64,000 nt of DNA, taken from the NCBI RefSeq assembly GCF_017809215.1, contig NZ_CP065424.1, forward strand, positions 692,001-756,000, in the 5' to 3' direction. This DNA comes from Heyndrickxia oleronia. GTDB taxonomy: Bacteria > Bacillota > Bacilli > Bacillales > Bacillaceae_C. The position numbers and the translations under genes are program-made. Within the stretch, counting starts at the first letter, position 1; every line of letters begins with the position of its first letter. The notes under the pieces were generated by a model, which saw only the letters and a program-made list of their open reading frames with translations, was not told the DNA's origin and did not search any database. Below are positions 1-8,492 of the stretch, piece after piece.

Positions 1-1487
1 GTAGCAAATCTTCTACAGGGGAAAGTAGTAATGGAAAAAAGGGGAAAGACAAAACTACATTAATTTTAGCACAAAGTGCTGATATTACGACATTAGATCC
101 GCAAAATTCGTTAAGTACAACCGGTGATCGTGTGTTTAGGAACATGTATAGTCGATTATTCAATAGGGACGATAAAATGGAAATTCAACAAGAACTAGTG
201 GAATCATACAAAAATGTAGATGAAGTAACATGGAAGTTTAAGTTAAAGGAAGGAGTAAAATTTCATAATGGGGATTCTTTAACTGCTGAAGATGTCAAAT
301 ATAGTCTTGAACGAGTGATGAAGGATCAGACATTAAAGGAATTTCCGTATTTTACACAGCTTTCAAAGATAAATGTTATTGATGACTTGAATTTTGAAAT
401 TATAACGGATGGTCCTATGCCTACATTATTAAGACTTTTAGCCAAAAGTGGCGCAGATATCATGCCGAAAAAATATATCGAAAAAGTAGGGATGGATGAG
501 TTTTTAAAGAAACCAATCGGTTCTGGCCCCTATAAATTTGTTAAATGGGATCGTGATGATCGAGTTGTTTTAGAAGGATTTACGGATTATTTTGGTGGAG
601 CACCGAAATGGAAGGAAGTCATTGTGAGAGCAATACCTGAGAGCTCTACTCGAGTCGGGGAATTACTAACTGGGGGAGTAGATATTGCAACGGATATTCC
701 ACCGAATGAATGGGACCGTGTAAATGGAGAAGAGGGTGTGTCACTGTTAAATGGAGATACAACTCGTGTCATGCTTTTAGTTGTTAGAACAACAAAGGGG
801 TTTGCTACTTCTGACCCAAAAGTAAGGGAAGCGATTGACTTAGCTATAAATGAAAAGGCAATTGTTGATTCTGTTCTAAAAGGGACAGGAGTCCCTGTTC
901 GAACACGTGTACCTGAAGGGGTAGTTGGTTCTAATCCAGACTTATATAACACGTATGAATATGATCTTGACAAGGCAAAAAAATTATTAGCGGAAGCTGG
1001 TTATAAGAACGGACTAGAGATTACATTAACAGCACCGAAAGGAAGATACCCACTTGATGGAGAGGTGGCTCAATTAGTAGCGAGTATGTTAGGTGAGGCG
1101 GGTATTAAAGTTAATTTAAAGTTACTTGAGTCTAGCGCGTATTTAGATGAATATAATTCAAACTCCAATAAAGAATTGTTGATGATTGGCTTGGCAGATG
1201 GGTTGTTGGATGCTTCTTATTCATTGGTTCACTATACAAAAGATCGTGCAGCAGGACAAACCGATTATTACAATCAGGAGGTAGAAAAGCTTTTTCATGA
1301 TGCCGGAAGAAACTTGAATGAAGAGGAACGAATCAGACAGTATCAAGAAATTCAATCCATTGTTGCTGAGGAGAGACCACATATTTTCTTATTCCAACAA
1401 AATGCTAACTATGGAGTTTCAGATCGGGTTACATTCCAAACAAGGTTAGATGAAGTAATTAATTTTTCGGATATTTCTTTGAAGTAA
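1..1487 (+). CDS. Peptide/opine-type ABC transporter substrate-binding protein (5' end cut by window)
   Basis: Extracytoplasmic solute-binding protein of family 5 (DppA/OppA/NikA type), which captures the substrate for the permease and ATPase genes that follow. Frame 3 is open from the first base to the stop at 1485-1487, giving 494 visible codons, so the start lies upstream of the window. The first visible residues are low-complexity Ser/Gly/Lys, typical of the linker just after a lipobox cysteine; the signal peptide itself is not seen. After it come the family-typical LDPQ segment, a WKFKLKEGVKFHNGD block and a GSGPYKF block. The nearest in-frame start codon in the window (GTG at 132) is not the real start because the conserved LDPQ segment precedes it. 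The substrate cannot be read from sequence; the oxidases downstream suggest an amino-acid conjugate rather than ordinary peptides. Confidence 0.93.
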   Translation, partial: SKSSTGESSNGKKGKDKTTLILAQSADITTLDPQNSLSTTGDRVFRNMYSRLFNRDDKMEIQQELVESYKNVDEVTWKFKLKEGVKFHNGDSLTAEDVKYSLERVMKDQTLKEFPYFTQLSKINVIDDLNFEIITDGPMPTLLRLLAKSGADIMPKKYIEKVGMDEFLKKPIGSGPYKFVKWDRDDRVVLEGFTDYFGGAPKWKEVIVRAIPESSTRVGELLTGGVDIATDIPPNEWDRVNGEEGVSLLNGDTTRVMLLVVRTTKGFATSDPKVREAIDLAINEKAIVDSVLKGTGVPVRTRVPEGVVGSNPDLYNTYEYDLDKAKKLLAEAGYKNGLEITLTAPKGRYPLDGEVAQLVASMLGEAGIKVNLKLLESSAYLDEYNSNSNKELLMIGLADGLLDASYSLVHYTKDRAAGQTDYYNQEVEKLFHDAGRNLNEEERIRQYQEIQSIVAEERPHIFLFQQNANYGVSDRVTFQTRLDEVINFSDISLK

Positions 1488-1508
1488 GTTGTTTGGGAGA
1501 TGAAAATG

Positions 1509-1540
1509 AACGGGACTGGGAAAGAAAAGCTAGTCCCGTT
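1509..1540 (+). other. Intercistronic hairpin between binding protein and permease
   Basis: A perfect 9-bp inverted repeat, AACGGGACT at 1509-1517 and AGTCCCGTT at 1532-1540, with a 14-nt loop. No U-tract follows. A stem placed between a binding-protein gene and its permeases commonly acts as an mRNA stabiliser or partial terminator so that more binding protein than permease is made; that role is inferred. Confidence 0.6.
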
Positions 1541-1559
1541 TCTGAAAGGAGACTAAGAA

Positions 1560-2477
1560 TTGAAGAAGTATCTGGTGAAGAGATTGCTACAAATTATACC
1601 AGTTTTATTTATTATTACATTTGTCGTATTCGTTTTAGTTTATCTAGCTGGTGACCCGGTTGCTTTAATGTTGCCAGAAGATGCTTCTGAAGCTGATCGA
1701 GAAGCGTTGAGAACAGCACTTGGACTTAATCAACCATTTTTATATCAATATTTTCATTTTATCGGTGATTTAATTCAGGGGAATTTTGGAACATCGTTTC
1801 GCTATCATCAAGAAGCTTTGCCATTAGTATTAGAACGGCTTCCCGCTACTTTTGAGCTAGCAGCTGCTTCTATGTTGATTGCCATAATTATTGCCATCCC
1901 ATTAGGGATTTTTTCAGCACAAAAGAGAAATAGCTTTGTAGATCTATTCATTACAGGGGGCTCTGTTTTAGGAAAGGCAATGCCGAGTTTTTGGCTTGGA
2001 ATAATGCTTATTCTCATGTTAGCCGTAAACAATCAAATATTTCCGGTTTCAGGCAGGGGAACATGGGCTCATTTAATACTGCCAGCTATTACTCTAGGAA
2101 CTGGGGTAGCGGCTGAAATGACAAGGTTAGTTCGTTCAAGCATGTTAGACATTTTAAACCAGGATTATATCCGGACAGCAAAGAGTAAAGGGGTAAGTGA
2201 TACACTGGTTGTTTACAAACATGCCTTTCGAAATTCACTGATTCCAGTTGTAACGATTACCTCATTACAAGTAACCCATTTAGTAAGTGGTGCATTAATT
2301 ACCGAAACTGTCTTTTCATGGCCTGGACTAGGGCAATTATTAGTTCAAGCGGTCAATGGTAGGGATATGGCAGTCGTACAAGCGGCGGTTTTCGTTATTG
2401 CTATTCTAGTTATTTTAATTAACCTCATAACCGACCTCATTTATCGTTTACTTGATCCAAGAATTAATTATTCATAG
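1560..2477 (+). CDS. ABC transporter permease, DppB/OppB family
   Basis: Inner-membrane permease of a peptide/nickel/opine-type importer. The 305-residue protein starts with the typical KRLLQIIPVLFIITF first membrane segment and has about six membrane segments. Its EAA loop, which contacts the ATPases, lies at about residues 203-229 (IRTAKSKGVSD followed by HAFRNSLIP). The start is TTG at 1560, preceded by AAAGGAG at a good distance; no closer ATG exists. It is 11 bp from the next permease gene and transcribed with the binding protein upstream. The family assignment is secure; the substrate is not. Confidence 0.95.
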   Translation: MKKYLVKRLLQIIPVLFIITFVVFVLVYLAGDPVALMLPEDASEADREALRTALGLNQPFLYQYFHFIGDLIQGNFGTSFRYHQEALPLVLERLPATFELAAASMLIAIIIAIPLGIFSAQKRNSFVDLFITGGSVLGKAMPSFWLGIMLILMLAVNNQIFPVSGRGTWAHLILPAITLGTGVAAEMTRLVRSSMLDILNQDYIRTAKSKGVSDTLVVYKHAFRNSLIPVVTITSLQVTHLVSGALITETVFSWPGLGQLLVQAVNGRDMAVVQAAVFVIAILVILINLITDLIYRLLDPRINYS

Positions 2478-2488
2478 GGGGTGAAGAT

Positions 2489-3415
2489 GTGGAAGTAAAT
2501 GTGAATCAGGATCAGGTTGTTAAAGTAAATAAACCGGTAGCAAATACGAAACATAACCATTTTTTTCGTTTAATAAAATTATTACTCCAAAGTAAAACAG
2601 GCACAATGGGATTCATCATTGTCTTTGCTGTAGTGTTTATTGCTATTTTTGCAAATATTTTAGCTCCACATAACCCTGCTGCAAATAATTTAGGAGACAT
2701 GCTGAAGCCGCCTGCTTGGTTGGACGGAGGGTCTACGACTTATCTACTTGGAACAGACAATTTAGGGAGAGACATTTTAAGTAGAATTATATATGGGACT
2801 CGAGTGTCATTGTTAGTAGGAATTTTTTCAGTTATTTTAGCGGGTATCATCGGCATCTTAGTTGGAATTTTGGCAGGATATTATGGTGGAGTAATCGATA
2901 ATATCTTAATGAGAATCGTGGATTCCTTCCTTGCGATACCAAGTATTCTATTTATTTTAGTTGTTCTAGCTGTATTTGAACCTAGTATCATGGTTCTTAT
3001 TGTCGTTATTGGATTTACCAACTGGGTTACATATGCAAGGGTAGTAAGGGGTGAGGTACTAAGTATTAAAGAGAGGGAGTTTGTAAAGGCATCAAAGTCC
3101 ATCGGGACAAAAAATGCAACGATTATGTTAAAGCATATATTTCCTAATATTATTTCCTCTTTTATCGTTATTTCGACTTTAAGTGTTGCTACAACCATCA
3201 TCTTAGAAGCTTCCTTAAGCTTTCTAGGATTAGGAATACAGCCCCCAACTGTTTCATGGGGAGGAATGTTGACGGATGGTAGGAATTATCTAGCTACGAA
3301 CTGGTGGCTAGCAACCTTCCCTGGAATTGCCATAACAATTACCGTTCTTGGAATTATCTTTTTAGGTGATTGGCTTCGTGATGTATTAGATCCACGAACA
3401 CAAGGAAGAAAATAG
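2489..3415 (+). CDS. ABC transporter permease, DppC/OppC family
   Basis: Second inner-membrane permease of the same importer. The 308-residue protein has an N-terminal cytoplasmic stretch of about 30 residues, then a membrane segment, then the family-typical LLGTDNLGRDILSRIIYGTR block before the core membrane domain, and an EAA loop (EFVKASKSIGTKN, then HIFPNI). The start is GTG at 2489 behind a run of six G (TAGGGGGGTGAAG) that serves as ribosome binding site. It ends 15 bp before the first ATPase gene. Confidence 0.95.
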   Translation: MEVNVNQDQVVKVNKPVANTKHNHFFRLIKLLLQSKTGTMGFIIVFAVVFIAIFANILAPHNPAANNLGDMLKPPAWLDGGSTTYLLGTDNLGRDILSRIIYGTRVSLLVGIFSVILAGIIGILVGILAGYYGGVIDNILMRIVDSFLAIPSILFILVVLAVFEPSIMVLIVVIGFTNWVTYARVVRGEVLSIKEREFVKASKSIGTKNATIMLKHIFPNIISSFIVISTLSVATTIILEASLSFLGLGIQPPTVSWGGMLTDGRNYLATNWWLATFPGIAITITVLGIIFLGDWLRDVLDPRTQGRK

Positions 3416-3430
3416 GAAGGGGGTAATAAC

Positions 3431-4423
3431 ATGGCTAAAACTCAAACACTATTAGAAGTGAAGGATTTACAAACACATTTCTTTACAGACAGTGGAACGG
3501 TTGCTTCTGTAAATGGTGTTTCCTTTTCAGTGGGAAAAGGAGAAACCGTTGGTATTGTCGGTGAATCAGGATGTGGAAAAAGTGTAACGTCTCTTTCTCT
3601 TCTACAATTGGTTAGTGAACCTGGAAAAATTGTTGGTGGGGAAATACTGTTTGATGGAAAAAATTTATTAAAGTACTCCAAGCGGGAAATGCGGCAATTA
3701 AGAGGCAATAAAATTTCAATGATATTTCAAGAGCCATTAACTTCCTTAAATCCAGTGTTTACTGTCGGAAGTCAAATATCAGAGGCGATTCGACTCCATC
3801 AAAATGTAGATAAGAAAGAAGCGAAAAAGAAAGCAATCGAAATGTTAAAAAAGGTAGGAATCCCGAGAGCGGAAAAACACTATTTTTCATTTCCACACCT
3901 ACTTAGCGGAGGAATGAGGCAAAGGGTCATGATCGCAATGGCATTATCCTGTAATCCACAATTACTAATAGCGGATGAGCCGACAACTGCTCTTGATGTT
4001 ACCATTCAAGCGCAAATTTTAAAGCTAATGAAAAAATTAAGTGAAGAATATGGAACATCCATTATTATGATTACTCATGATTTAGGTGTAGTAGCAGAAA
4101 TGGTAGATCGAGTGATTGTCATGTATGCTGGTCAAATTGTAGAGCAAGATAATGTTTTTAACATTTTTAAGAATCCAAAGCATCCTTATACAAAGGGATT
4201 ACTAAATAGTACACCAAAAATACATCAATTAAAGGATCAATTAGAATCGATTGAAGGAAATGTACCAATTCCTTCTGAATTGCCTGTTGGATGTAAGTTT
4301 CATCCGCGCTGTCCTTATGCGATGGATATCTGTAGAAAACAAGAACCTTCATTAGTTCAAGCTAAAGATGGTTCTGAAGTAAGATGTTGGCTTCATAGTG
4401 ACGAAGAGGTGATTAATCTATGA
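3431..4423 (+). CDS. ABC transporter ATP-binding protein, DppD/OppD family
   Basis: Cytoplasmic ATPase that powers the importer with its partner at 4420. The sequence shows Walker A (GESGCGKS), the signature LSGGMRQR, Walker B (LLIADEPTTALD) and the H-switch (ITHDLGVV). The C-terminal extension carries the oligopeptide-transporter cysteine pattern (GCKFHPRCPYAMDIC) found in DppD/OppD proteins. The length, 330 residues, is usual. Its last four bases overlap the start of the next gene (ATGA), so the two ATPases are probably translationally coupled. Confidence 0.95.
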   Translation: MAKTQTLLEVKDLQTHFFTDSGTVASVNGVSFSVGKGETVGIVGESGCGKSVTSLSLLQLVSEPGKIVGGEILFDGKNLLKYSKREMRQLRGNKISMIFQEPLTSLNPVFTVGSQISEAIRLHQNVDKKEAKKKAIEMLKKVGIPRAEKHYFSFPHLLSGGMRQRVMIAMALSCNPQLLIADEPTTALDVTIQAQILKLMKKLSEEYGTSIIMITHDLGVVAEMVDRVIVMYAGQIVEQDNVFNIFKNPKHPYTKGLLNSTPKIHQLKDQLESIEGNVPIPSELPVGCKFHPRCPYAMDICRKQEPSLVQAKDGSEVRCWLHSDEEVINL

Positions 4424-5430
4424 CTGTTACCACCAACGATGATACGAAAAAAGAGCATGAAACCCTATTAGAAATTGAAGGGTTAAAAAAATATTTTCCT
4501 ATTTCTACAGGTTTTTTTGGAAAAACAAAGCAGTATGTAAAAGCAGTGGATGGAATTGATTTAATTGTAAAAAAAGGAGAAACATTAGGGATAGTAGGCG
4601 AATCAGGATGTGGAAAATCGACAACTGGAAATACTATTTTACGATTGCTTGAGCCTACAGAGGGAAAAATCATTTTTGACGGATCTGATATTACGAAACT
4701 ATCAGAACGAGGAATGCAAAAAATAAGAAAAGATATCCAAATGGTATTTCAAGATCCATTTTCCTCACTTAATCCTAGAATGAGAGTATTTGATATTATT
4801 GCAGAACCACTTCGAACTCATAAAGTAGCAAAAGGAAAGGAATTAGAGCAAACTGTTTATGAATTAATGGAAACAGTTGGGTTAGACCGATCATTCTCCG
4901 GACGATATCCCCATGAATTTAGTGGTGGGCAAAGGCAAAGAATCGGGATTGCTCGTGCACTAGCTTTAAAACCGAAATTAATCATTTGTGATGAGCCTGT
5001 TTCAGCTTTAGATGTTTCTATTCAAGCACAAATCTTAAATTTATTAATGGATTTACAAAAAAGATTTAATTTAACCTATATTTTCATCGCACATGGTATT
5101 CCGGCAGTTAAATATATAAGTGATCGAATCGCCGTCATGTATATGGGGGAAGTTGTCGAGCTATCATCAAAAGATGAGCTTTTTAGTCATACACTTCATC
5201 CATATACTCGTGGCTTAATATCTTCTGTTCCGATCCCTGACCCAACATTAAGAGAGCGTAAGGAACAGTTTATTTTGGAAGATGATCTACCTGATCAAAC
5301 GGATTTACCAAGTGGTTGCCGATTCTATACAAGATGTCCATTTAGAAAGGAAAAATGTAAAGTAGAAAAACCAGAATTTAGAAATGTTGGGGATGAACAT
5401 TTTGTATCCTGTCATTACCCAATAATGTAA
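4420..5430 (+). CDS. ABC transporter ATP-binding protein, DppF/OppF family
   Basis: Second ATPase subunit of the importer, 336 residues. It has Walker A (GESGCGKST), signature FSGGQRQR and Walker B (LIICDEPVSALD), and ends with the cysteine-bearing oligopeptide-transporter tail (GCRFYTRCPFRKEKC). One detail differs from the usual SHDL of this subfamily: the H-switch reads IAHGIPAV, so the switch histidine is kept but the Asp after it is Gly. That is more likely a tolerated change than a defect, because every other motif is intact. The start ATG at 4420 overlaps the previous stop. Confidence 0.94.
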   Translation: MTVTTNDDTKKEHETLLEIEGLKKYFPISTGFFGKTKQYVKAVDGIDLIVKKGETLGIVGESGCGKSTTGNTILRLLEPTEGKIIFDGSDITKLSERGMQKIRKDIQMVFQDPFSSLNPRMRVFDIIAEPLRTHKVAKGKELEQTVYELMETVGLDRSFSGRYPHEFSGGQRQRIGIARALALKPKLIICDEPVSALDVSIQAQILNLLMDLQKRFNLTYIFIAHGIPAVKYISDRIAVMYMGEVVELSSKDELFSHTLHPYTRGLISSVPIPDPTLRERKEQFILEDDLPDQTDLPSGCRFYTRCPFRKEKCKVEKPEFRNVGDEHFVSCHYPIM

Positions 5431-5484
5431 GTACTTTATCTTGATAGATTACTGGTGGAAAAAATAAAGAAGGGCAGTGAAGGA

Positions 5485-6606
5485 ATGAAAATAATTGTTA
5501 TAGGTTCAGGAATTGTTGGAGCTAGTACAGCTTACCATTTGGCTAGAAAGGGAGCAGAAGTAATTATTATTGATAAACAACATGAAGGTCAAGCGACTGC
5601 TGCTGGCGCTGGAATCGTATGTCCATGGATATCCAGGGTTGATGATCCAGATTTTTACACTCTTGCTAAAGGTGGGGCATGCTACTATCCGAAACTTGTT
5701 TCCCAACTAAAGGTAGATGGTGAAAGCAATCTTGGATATGGATTAGTAGGAGCTTTAGCTGTTAGTACTGACGAGGATGAATTAAATGTGATCGAACAAA
5801 AGGTTAGAGAGCGTCAATCAGAAACACCGGAGGTAGGAGAAGTTAGTCGATTATCTGCCGAAGAAGCACGTCAACTATTTCCTCCTTTAAGAGAAGATCT
5901 ACAAGCTGTCCATGTCACTGGAGCCGCTAGAGTAGATGGTCGATTACTAAGAGATGCTCTTAAACGAGGAGCAGAGAAACATGGTGCACAGTCTTATACT
6001 GGTGTTGCCAGTCTCGAGATTAAAAATGAGAAAGTAGTAGGAGCTTATGTAAATAATGAATTTATTTCGGCTGACTTTGTGGTTATAGCAGCAGGCGCGT
6101 GGGCTCCAGAGTTACTTGGGCCACTTGGTATTGATACGCCGGTTGAACCGCAGCGTGGTCAAATTGTTCATTTACATCTTCCAGATCAGGATACATCAAA
6201 ATGGCCGGTCATCCTACCGCAAAGTAGCCATTATCTTGTCTCATTTGAAGACTCACGGGTAGTCGTTGGTGCAACACGGGAAACTGGCTCCGGATTTGAT
6301 TATCGTGTAACCGCTGCTGGTTTAAAGGATGTTCTTTATGAAGCACTCCATGTAGCTCCAGGTCTTTCGGAGGGTACTTTACAGGAAGTAAGAATTGGAT
6401 TTAGACCAATTGGGAAAGATATTCTACCATATTTAGGACAGATTCCGACTGTGAAAGGAATAGTCATTGCTAACGGACTAGGTGCTTCAGGATTAACAAT
6501 GGGTCCATATGTTGGTTCACTAGCTGCAAAGCTAGCAATGGGAGAAGAGTTGGAAATTGATATTACGGCTTATAATCCTCTTAGAAATTGTTTGAAGGTT
6601 AACTAA
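5485..6606 (+). CDS. FAD-dependent amine/D-amino-acid oxidoreductase (DAO family)
   Basis: Flavoenzyme of the DadA/glycine oxidase/sarcosine oxidase fold, expected to oxidise a secondary or primary amine to an imine and then a 2-oxo acid. The FAD-binding Rossmann motif is right at the N-terminus (IVIGSGIVGASTAYHLARKG), a GQIVHL strand sits mid-protein, and the C-terminal FAD contact is ANGLGASGLTMGP. The reading frame extends back to GTG 5455, but ATG 5485 is chosen because it starts the Rossmann strand and has AGAAGGG about 10 nt upstream. It is 373 residues long. It follows the transporter by 54 bp, so its substrate is probably what the transporter brings in. Which amine it acts on cannot be told. 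Confidence 0.9.
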   Translation: MKIIVIGSGIVGASTAYHLARKGAEVIIIDKQHEGQATAAGAGIVCPWISRVDDPDFYTLAKGGACYYPKLVSQLKVDGESNLGYGLVGALAVSTDEDELNVIEQKVRERQSETPEVGEVSRLSAEEARQLFPPLREDLQAVHVTGAARVDGRLLRDALKRGAEKHGAQSYTGVASLEIKNEKVVGAYVNNEFISADFVVIAAGAWAPELLGPLGIDTPVEPQRGQIVHLHLPDQDTSKWPVILPQSSHYLVSFEDSRVVVGATRETGSGFDYRVTAAGLKDVLYEALHVAPGLSEGTLQEVRIGFRPIGKDILPYLGQIPTVKGIVIANGLGASGLTMGPYVGSLAAKLAMGEELEIDITAYNPLRNCLKVN

Positions 6607-6609
6607 AGT

Positions 6610-6642
6610 AATCTTGCTGTCTTGAAATAAGCAAGGATTTTT
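6610..6642 (+). terminator. Probable intrinsic terminator after the first oxidase gene
   Basis: AATCTTGCT at 6610-6618 pairs, with one bulge, with AGCAAGGATT from 6630, and a run of T follows. It may separate the transporter/oxidase transcript from the 6723-12580 operon, or act only partially. Confidence 0.55.
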
Positions 6643-6722
6643 CATTATAAAAGTTATAATATTATATCATTTGAAATATAGTAAATGGATGCAAATAAAG
6701 CAAAAGAAAAGTAGGTGTATTC

Positions 6723-7046
6723 ATGCATATCAACAATCATCCAATATTGGGAGAGCGTTTACACGATCCCGTTACCATTTATTTTAATGGAAATCCACTC
6801 CGTGCCTATAAACAACAGACTGTCGCTGCTGCATTAATCGCGAATGGGGTAAAAAAATTCGGGGAAAGTCGAAAGCTTATGCAGGCGAGAGGTTTATTTT
6901 GTTCCCGTGGCAGATGCTGTAGCTGCTATATGACAGTGAACGGCGAAGACCATGTTCGAACGTGTATGAAAATGGTTGAGGATGAAATGGAGATATTCCC
7001 GAATATGGGGGATCCAGATGTAAGGAGAGATAGCCATGGAAACTGA
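6723..7046 (+). CDS. 2Fe-2S ferredoxin-like subunit of an amine dehydrogenase complex
   Basis: Small iron-sulfur subunit of the HcnA / hydroxyproline-dehydrogenase gamma / sarcosine-oxidase-alpha N-terminal type. The 107-residue protein has the plant-type ferredoxin cysteine pattern in GLFCSRGRCCSCYMTVNG followed by VRTC; an extra Cys beside the second ligand is unusual. Such subunits pass electrons from the flavin sites to an acceptor. The start ATG 6723 has AGTAGGTG upstream. Its end overlaps the next gene by 11 bp, typical of subunits made in fixed ratio. The partners are the FAD proteins at 7036 and 8493. Confidence 0.88.
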   Translation: MHINNHPILGERLHDPVTIYFNGNPLRAYKQQTVAAALIANGVKKFGESRKLMQARGLFCSRGRCCSCYMTVNGEDHVRTCMKMVEDEMEIFPNMGDPDVRRDSHGN

Positions 7047-8124
7047 TGTACTCATTATCGGTGCGGGTCCTGCAGGATTAGTGGCAGCATTTGAGACTGT
7101 ATCGAGAGGATTAGATGTTGTTATGATTGATGAATCTAGTAATCTTGGTGGACAGCTGGTCCAACAAACCCAGATGCTATCCCTTTTACCATCGCAATTT
7201 TCACCAATGAGAGGCTTTGAATTAGCCGAGTTATTAATCAGTCAATTAAATGAATATCCCGTGAAAATACTATTAAATCATACATTTGTAGGATTATATC
7301 AGGATGGAAGTATTGGTGTATCCGATGGCAATAATGTTTTTTCAATAACTGCAAGGAAAGTCATTGTAACAACAGGTGCTGCTGAACGGGCTGTTCCTTT
7401 TAAGAAATGGACGTTACCAGGCGTGATGACGATTGGTGCAGCACAAACGTTAATCAATCGAAATTTTGTCGTCCCTGGAAAAAAGGCAGTCATTTGCGGT
7501 TCAAGTGATTTTGCTTTAGATGTAGCGATTCAATTGAAACAAGTTGGCGTCGAAATAGAAGGAATCATTGAGAAATCCAATAAACTAACAGCACTCAATC
7601 AAGACAAAATAGAAAGAATGACAGAAGAACATATTCCTTATTATCTCCATTCCTTTATTACTGAGGTAAAAGGAAATGGTCAGGTTGAAGAGGTTTATGT
7701 GCAGCTTGATCAGGAAATAAAAACATTCCATGCAGATCTTGTTTGTGTAGATGGTGGGAGAAAACCGATTACAGAAGTATTTTACCAATTGGATTGTACG
7801 TTTAGCTACCAGGAAAAGCTTGGGGGATGGGTCCCTCATTATAATGAACGCCTCCAATCCAGTCAAAATAGGGTCTATCTAGGTGGAAATGCTGCCGGAG
7901 TATCGTTTCATGGTGTCATTCTATTAACCGGAATGATTGCCGGAATTAGTGTGTGTGAGGATCTTGGTGCTTTGGAGATTGATGAAGCCAATAGCTTAAG
8001 AGATTCATTATTTAAGGAGATAAAAATAATAGAGTCTAAACAAGATCCTCATTTATGGATAGAAAGAATGACGCATATTGAAAATTTCCTCCATCCTCAG
8101 CTGAAGGATCAATTTATTTCTTAG
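7036..8124 (+). CDS. FAD/NAD(P)-binding subunit of an amine dehydrogenase complex (HcnB-like)
   Basis: Pyridine nucleotide-disulfide-oxidoreductase-like flavoprotein, 362 residues. The FAD motif VLIIGAGPAGLVAAFE is at the N-terminus, a second Rossmann motif (AVICGSSDFALDVAIQ) at about residues 150-170 would bind a nucleotide, and a TTGAAERAVPF segment is family-typical. Homologous subunits are HcnB of hydrogen cyanide synthase and the alpha subunit of multi-component proline/hydroxyproline dehydrogenases. The position between a 2Fe-2S protein and a DAO-family subunit supports that architecture. The glycine-to-cyanide reaction itself is not implied; the family has several substrates. Confidence 0.9.
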   Translation: METDVLIIGAGPAGLVAAFETVSRGLDVVMIDESSNLGGQLVQQTQMLSLLPSQFSPMRGFELAELLISQLNEYPVKILLNHTFVGLYQDGSIGVSDGNNVFSITARKVIVTTGAAERAVPFKKWTLPGVMTIGAAQTLINRNFVVPGKKAVICGSSDFALDVAIQLKQVGVEIEGIIEKSNKLTALNQDKIERMTEEHIPYYLHSFITEVKGNGQVEEVYVQLDQEIKTFHADLVCVDGGRKPITEVFYQLDCTFSYQEKLGGWVPHYNERLQSSQNRVYLGGNAAGVSFHGVILLTGMIAGISVCEDLGALEIDEANSLRDSLFKEIKIIESKQDPHLWIERMTHIENFLHPQLKDQFIS

Positions 8125-8161
8125 AGACAACTTACTCTCGAAAGGATGAAAGGAGAATCAT

Positions 8162-8491
8162 ATGGATAAAGAAACGATTATTTGTCGCTGTGAGGAGTTA
8201 AGTTATGAGGAAATTGAAGAGGTGATTCGTCTAGGGGCGGAATCCTTTGATGACATTAAACGAATTACACGATGTGGCATGGGGCCATGTCAAGCAAAGA
8301 TGTGTGCTGATCTTGTCTCACAAATGATTCATGAACAAACAAGAAAAGAGTATGAGGAGATCCCGCTCCCACGAACAAGAATGCCTATATCACCTATTTC
8401 AATAGAAACATTGTCTACAAACAGTCAACATTTTTCTGCTGTGAAGTCGGTTCTTGATGAGGTTGAGCTCGAAGATGGGAAGGTGAGATGA
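8162..8491 (+). CDS. BFD-like 2Fe-2S protein of the amine dehydrogenase complex
   Basis: 109-residue protein with a BFD-type 2Fe-2S domain in its first half: CRCEE near the N-terminus and CGMGPCQAKMC about 35 residues later supply the CxC and CxxxxC ligands. This domain is usually fused to the C-terminus of the HcnB-like subunit; here it is a separate gene placed directly after that subunit. The tail (residues 60-109) is Pro/Thr rich without a recognised fold. AAAGGAGAATCAT precedes ATG 8162. It ends 1 bp before the DAO-family gene. Confidence 0.9.
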   Translation: MDKETIICRCEELSYEEIEEVIRLGAESFDDIKRITRCGMGPCQAKMCADLVSQMIHEQTRKEYEEIPLPRTRMPISPISIETLSTNSQHFSAVKSVLDEVELEDGKVR

Positions 8492-8492
8492 A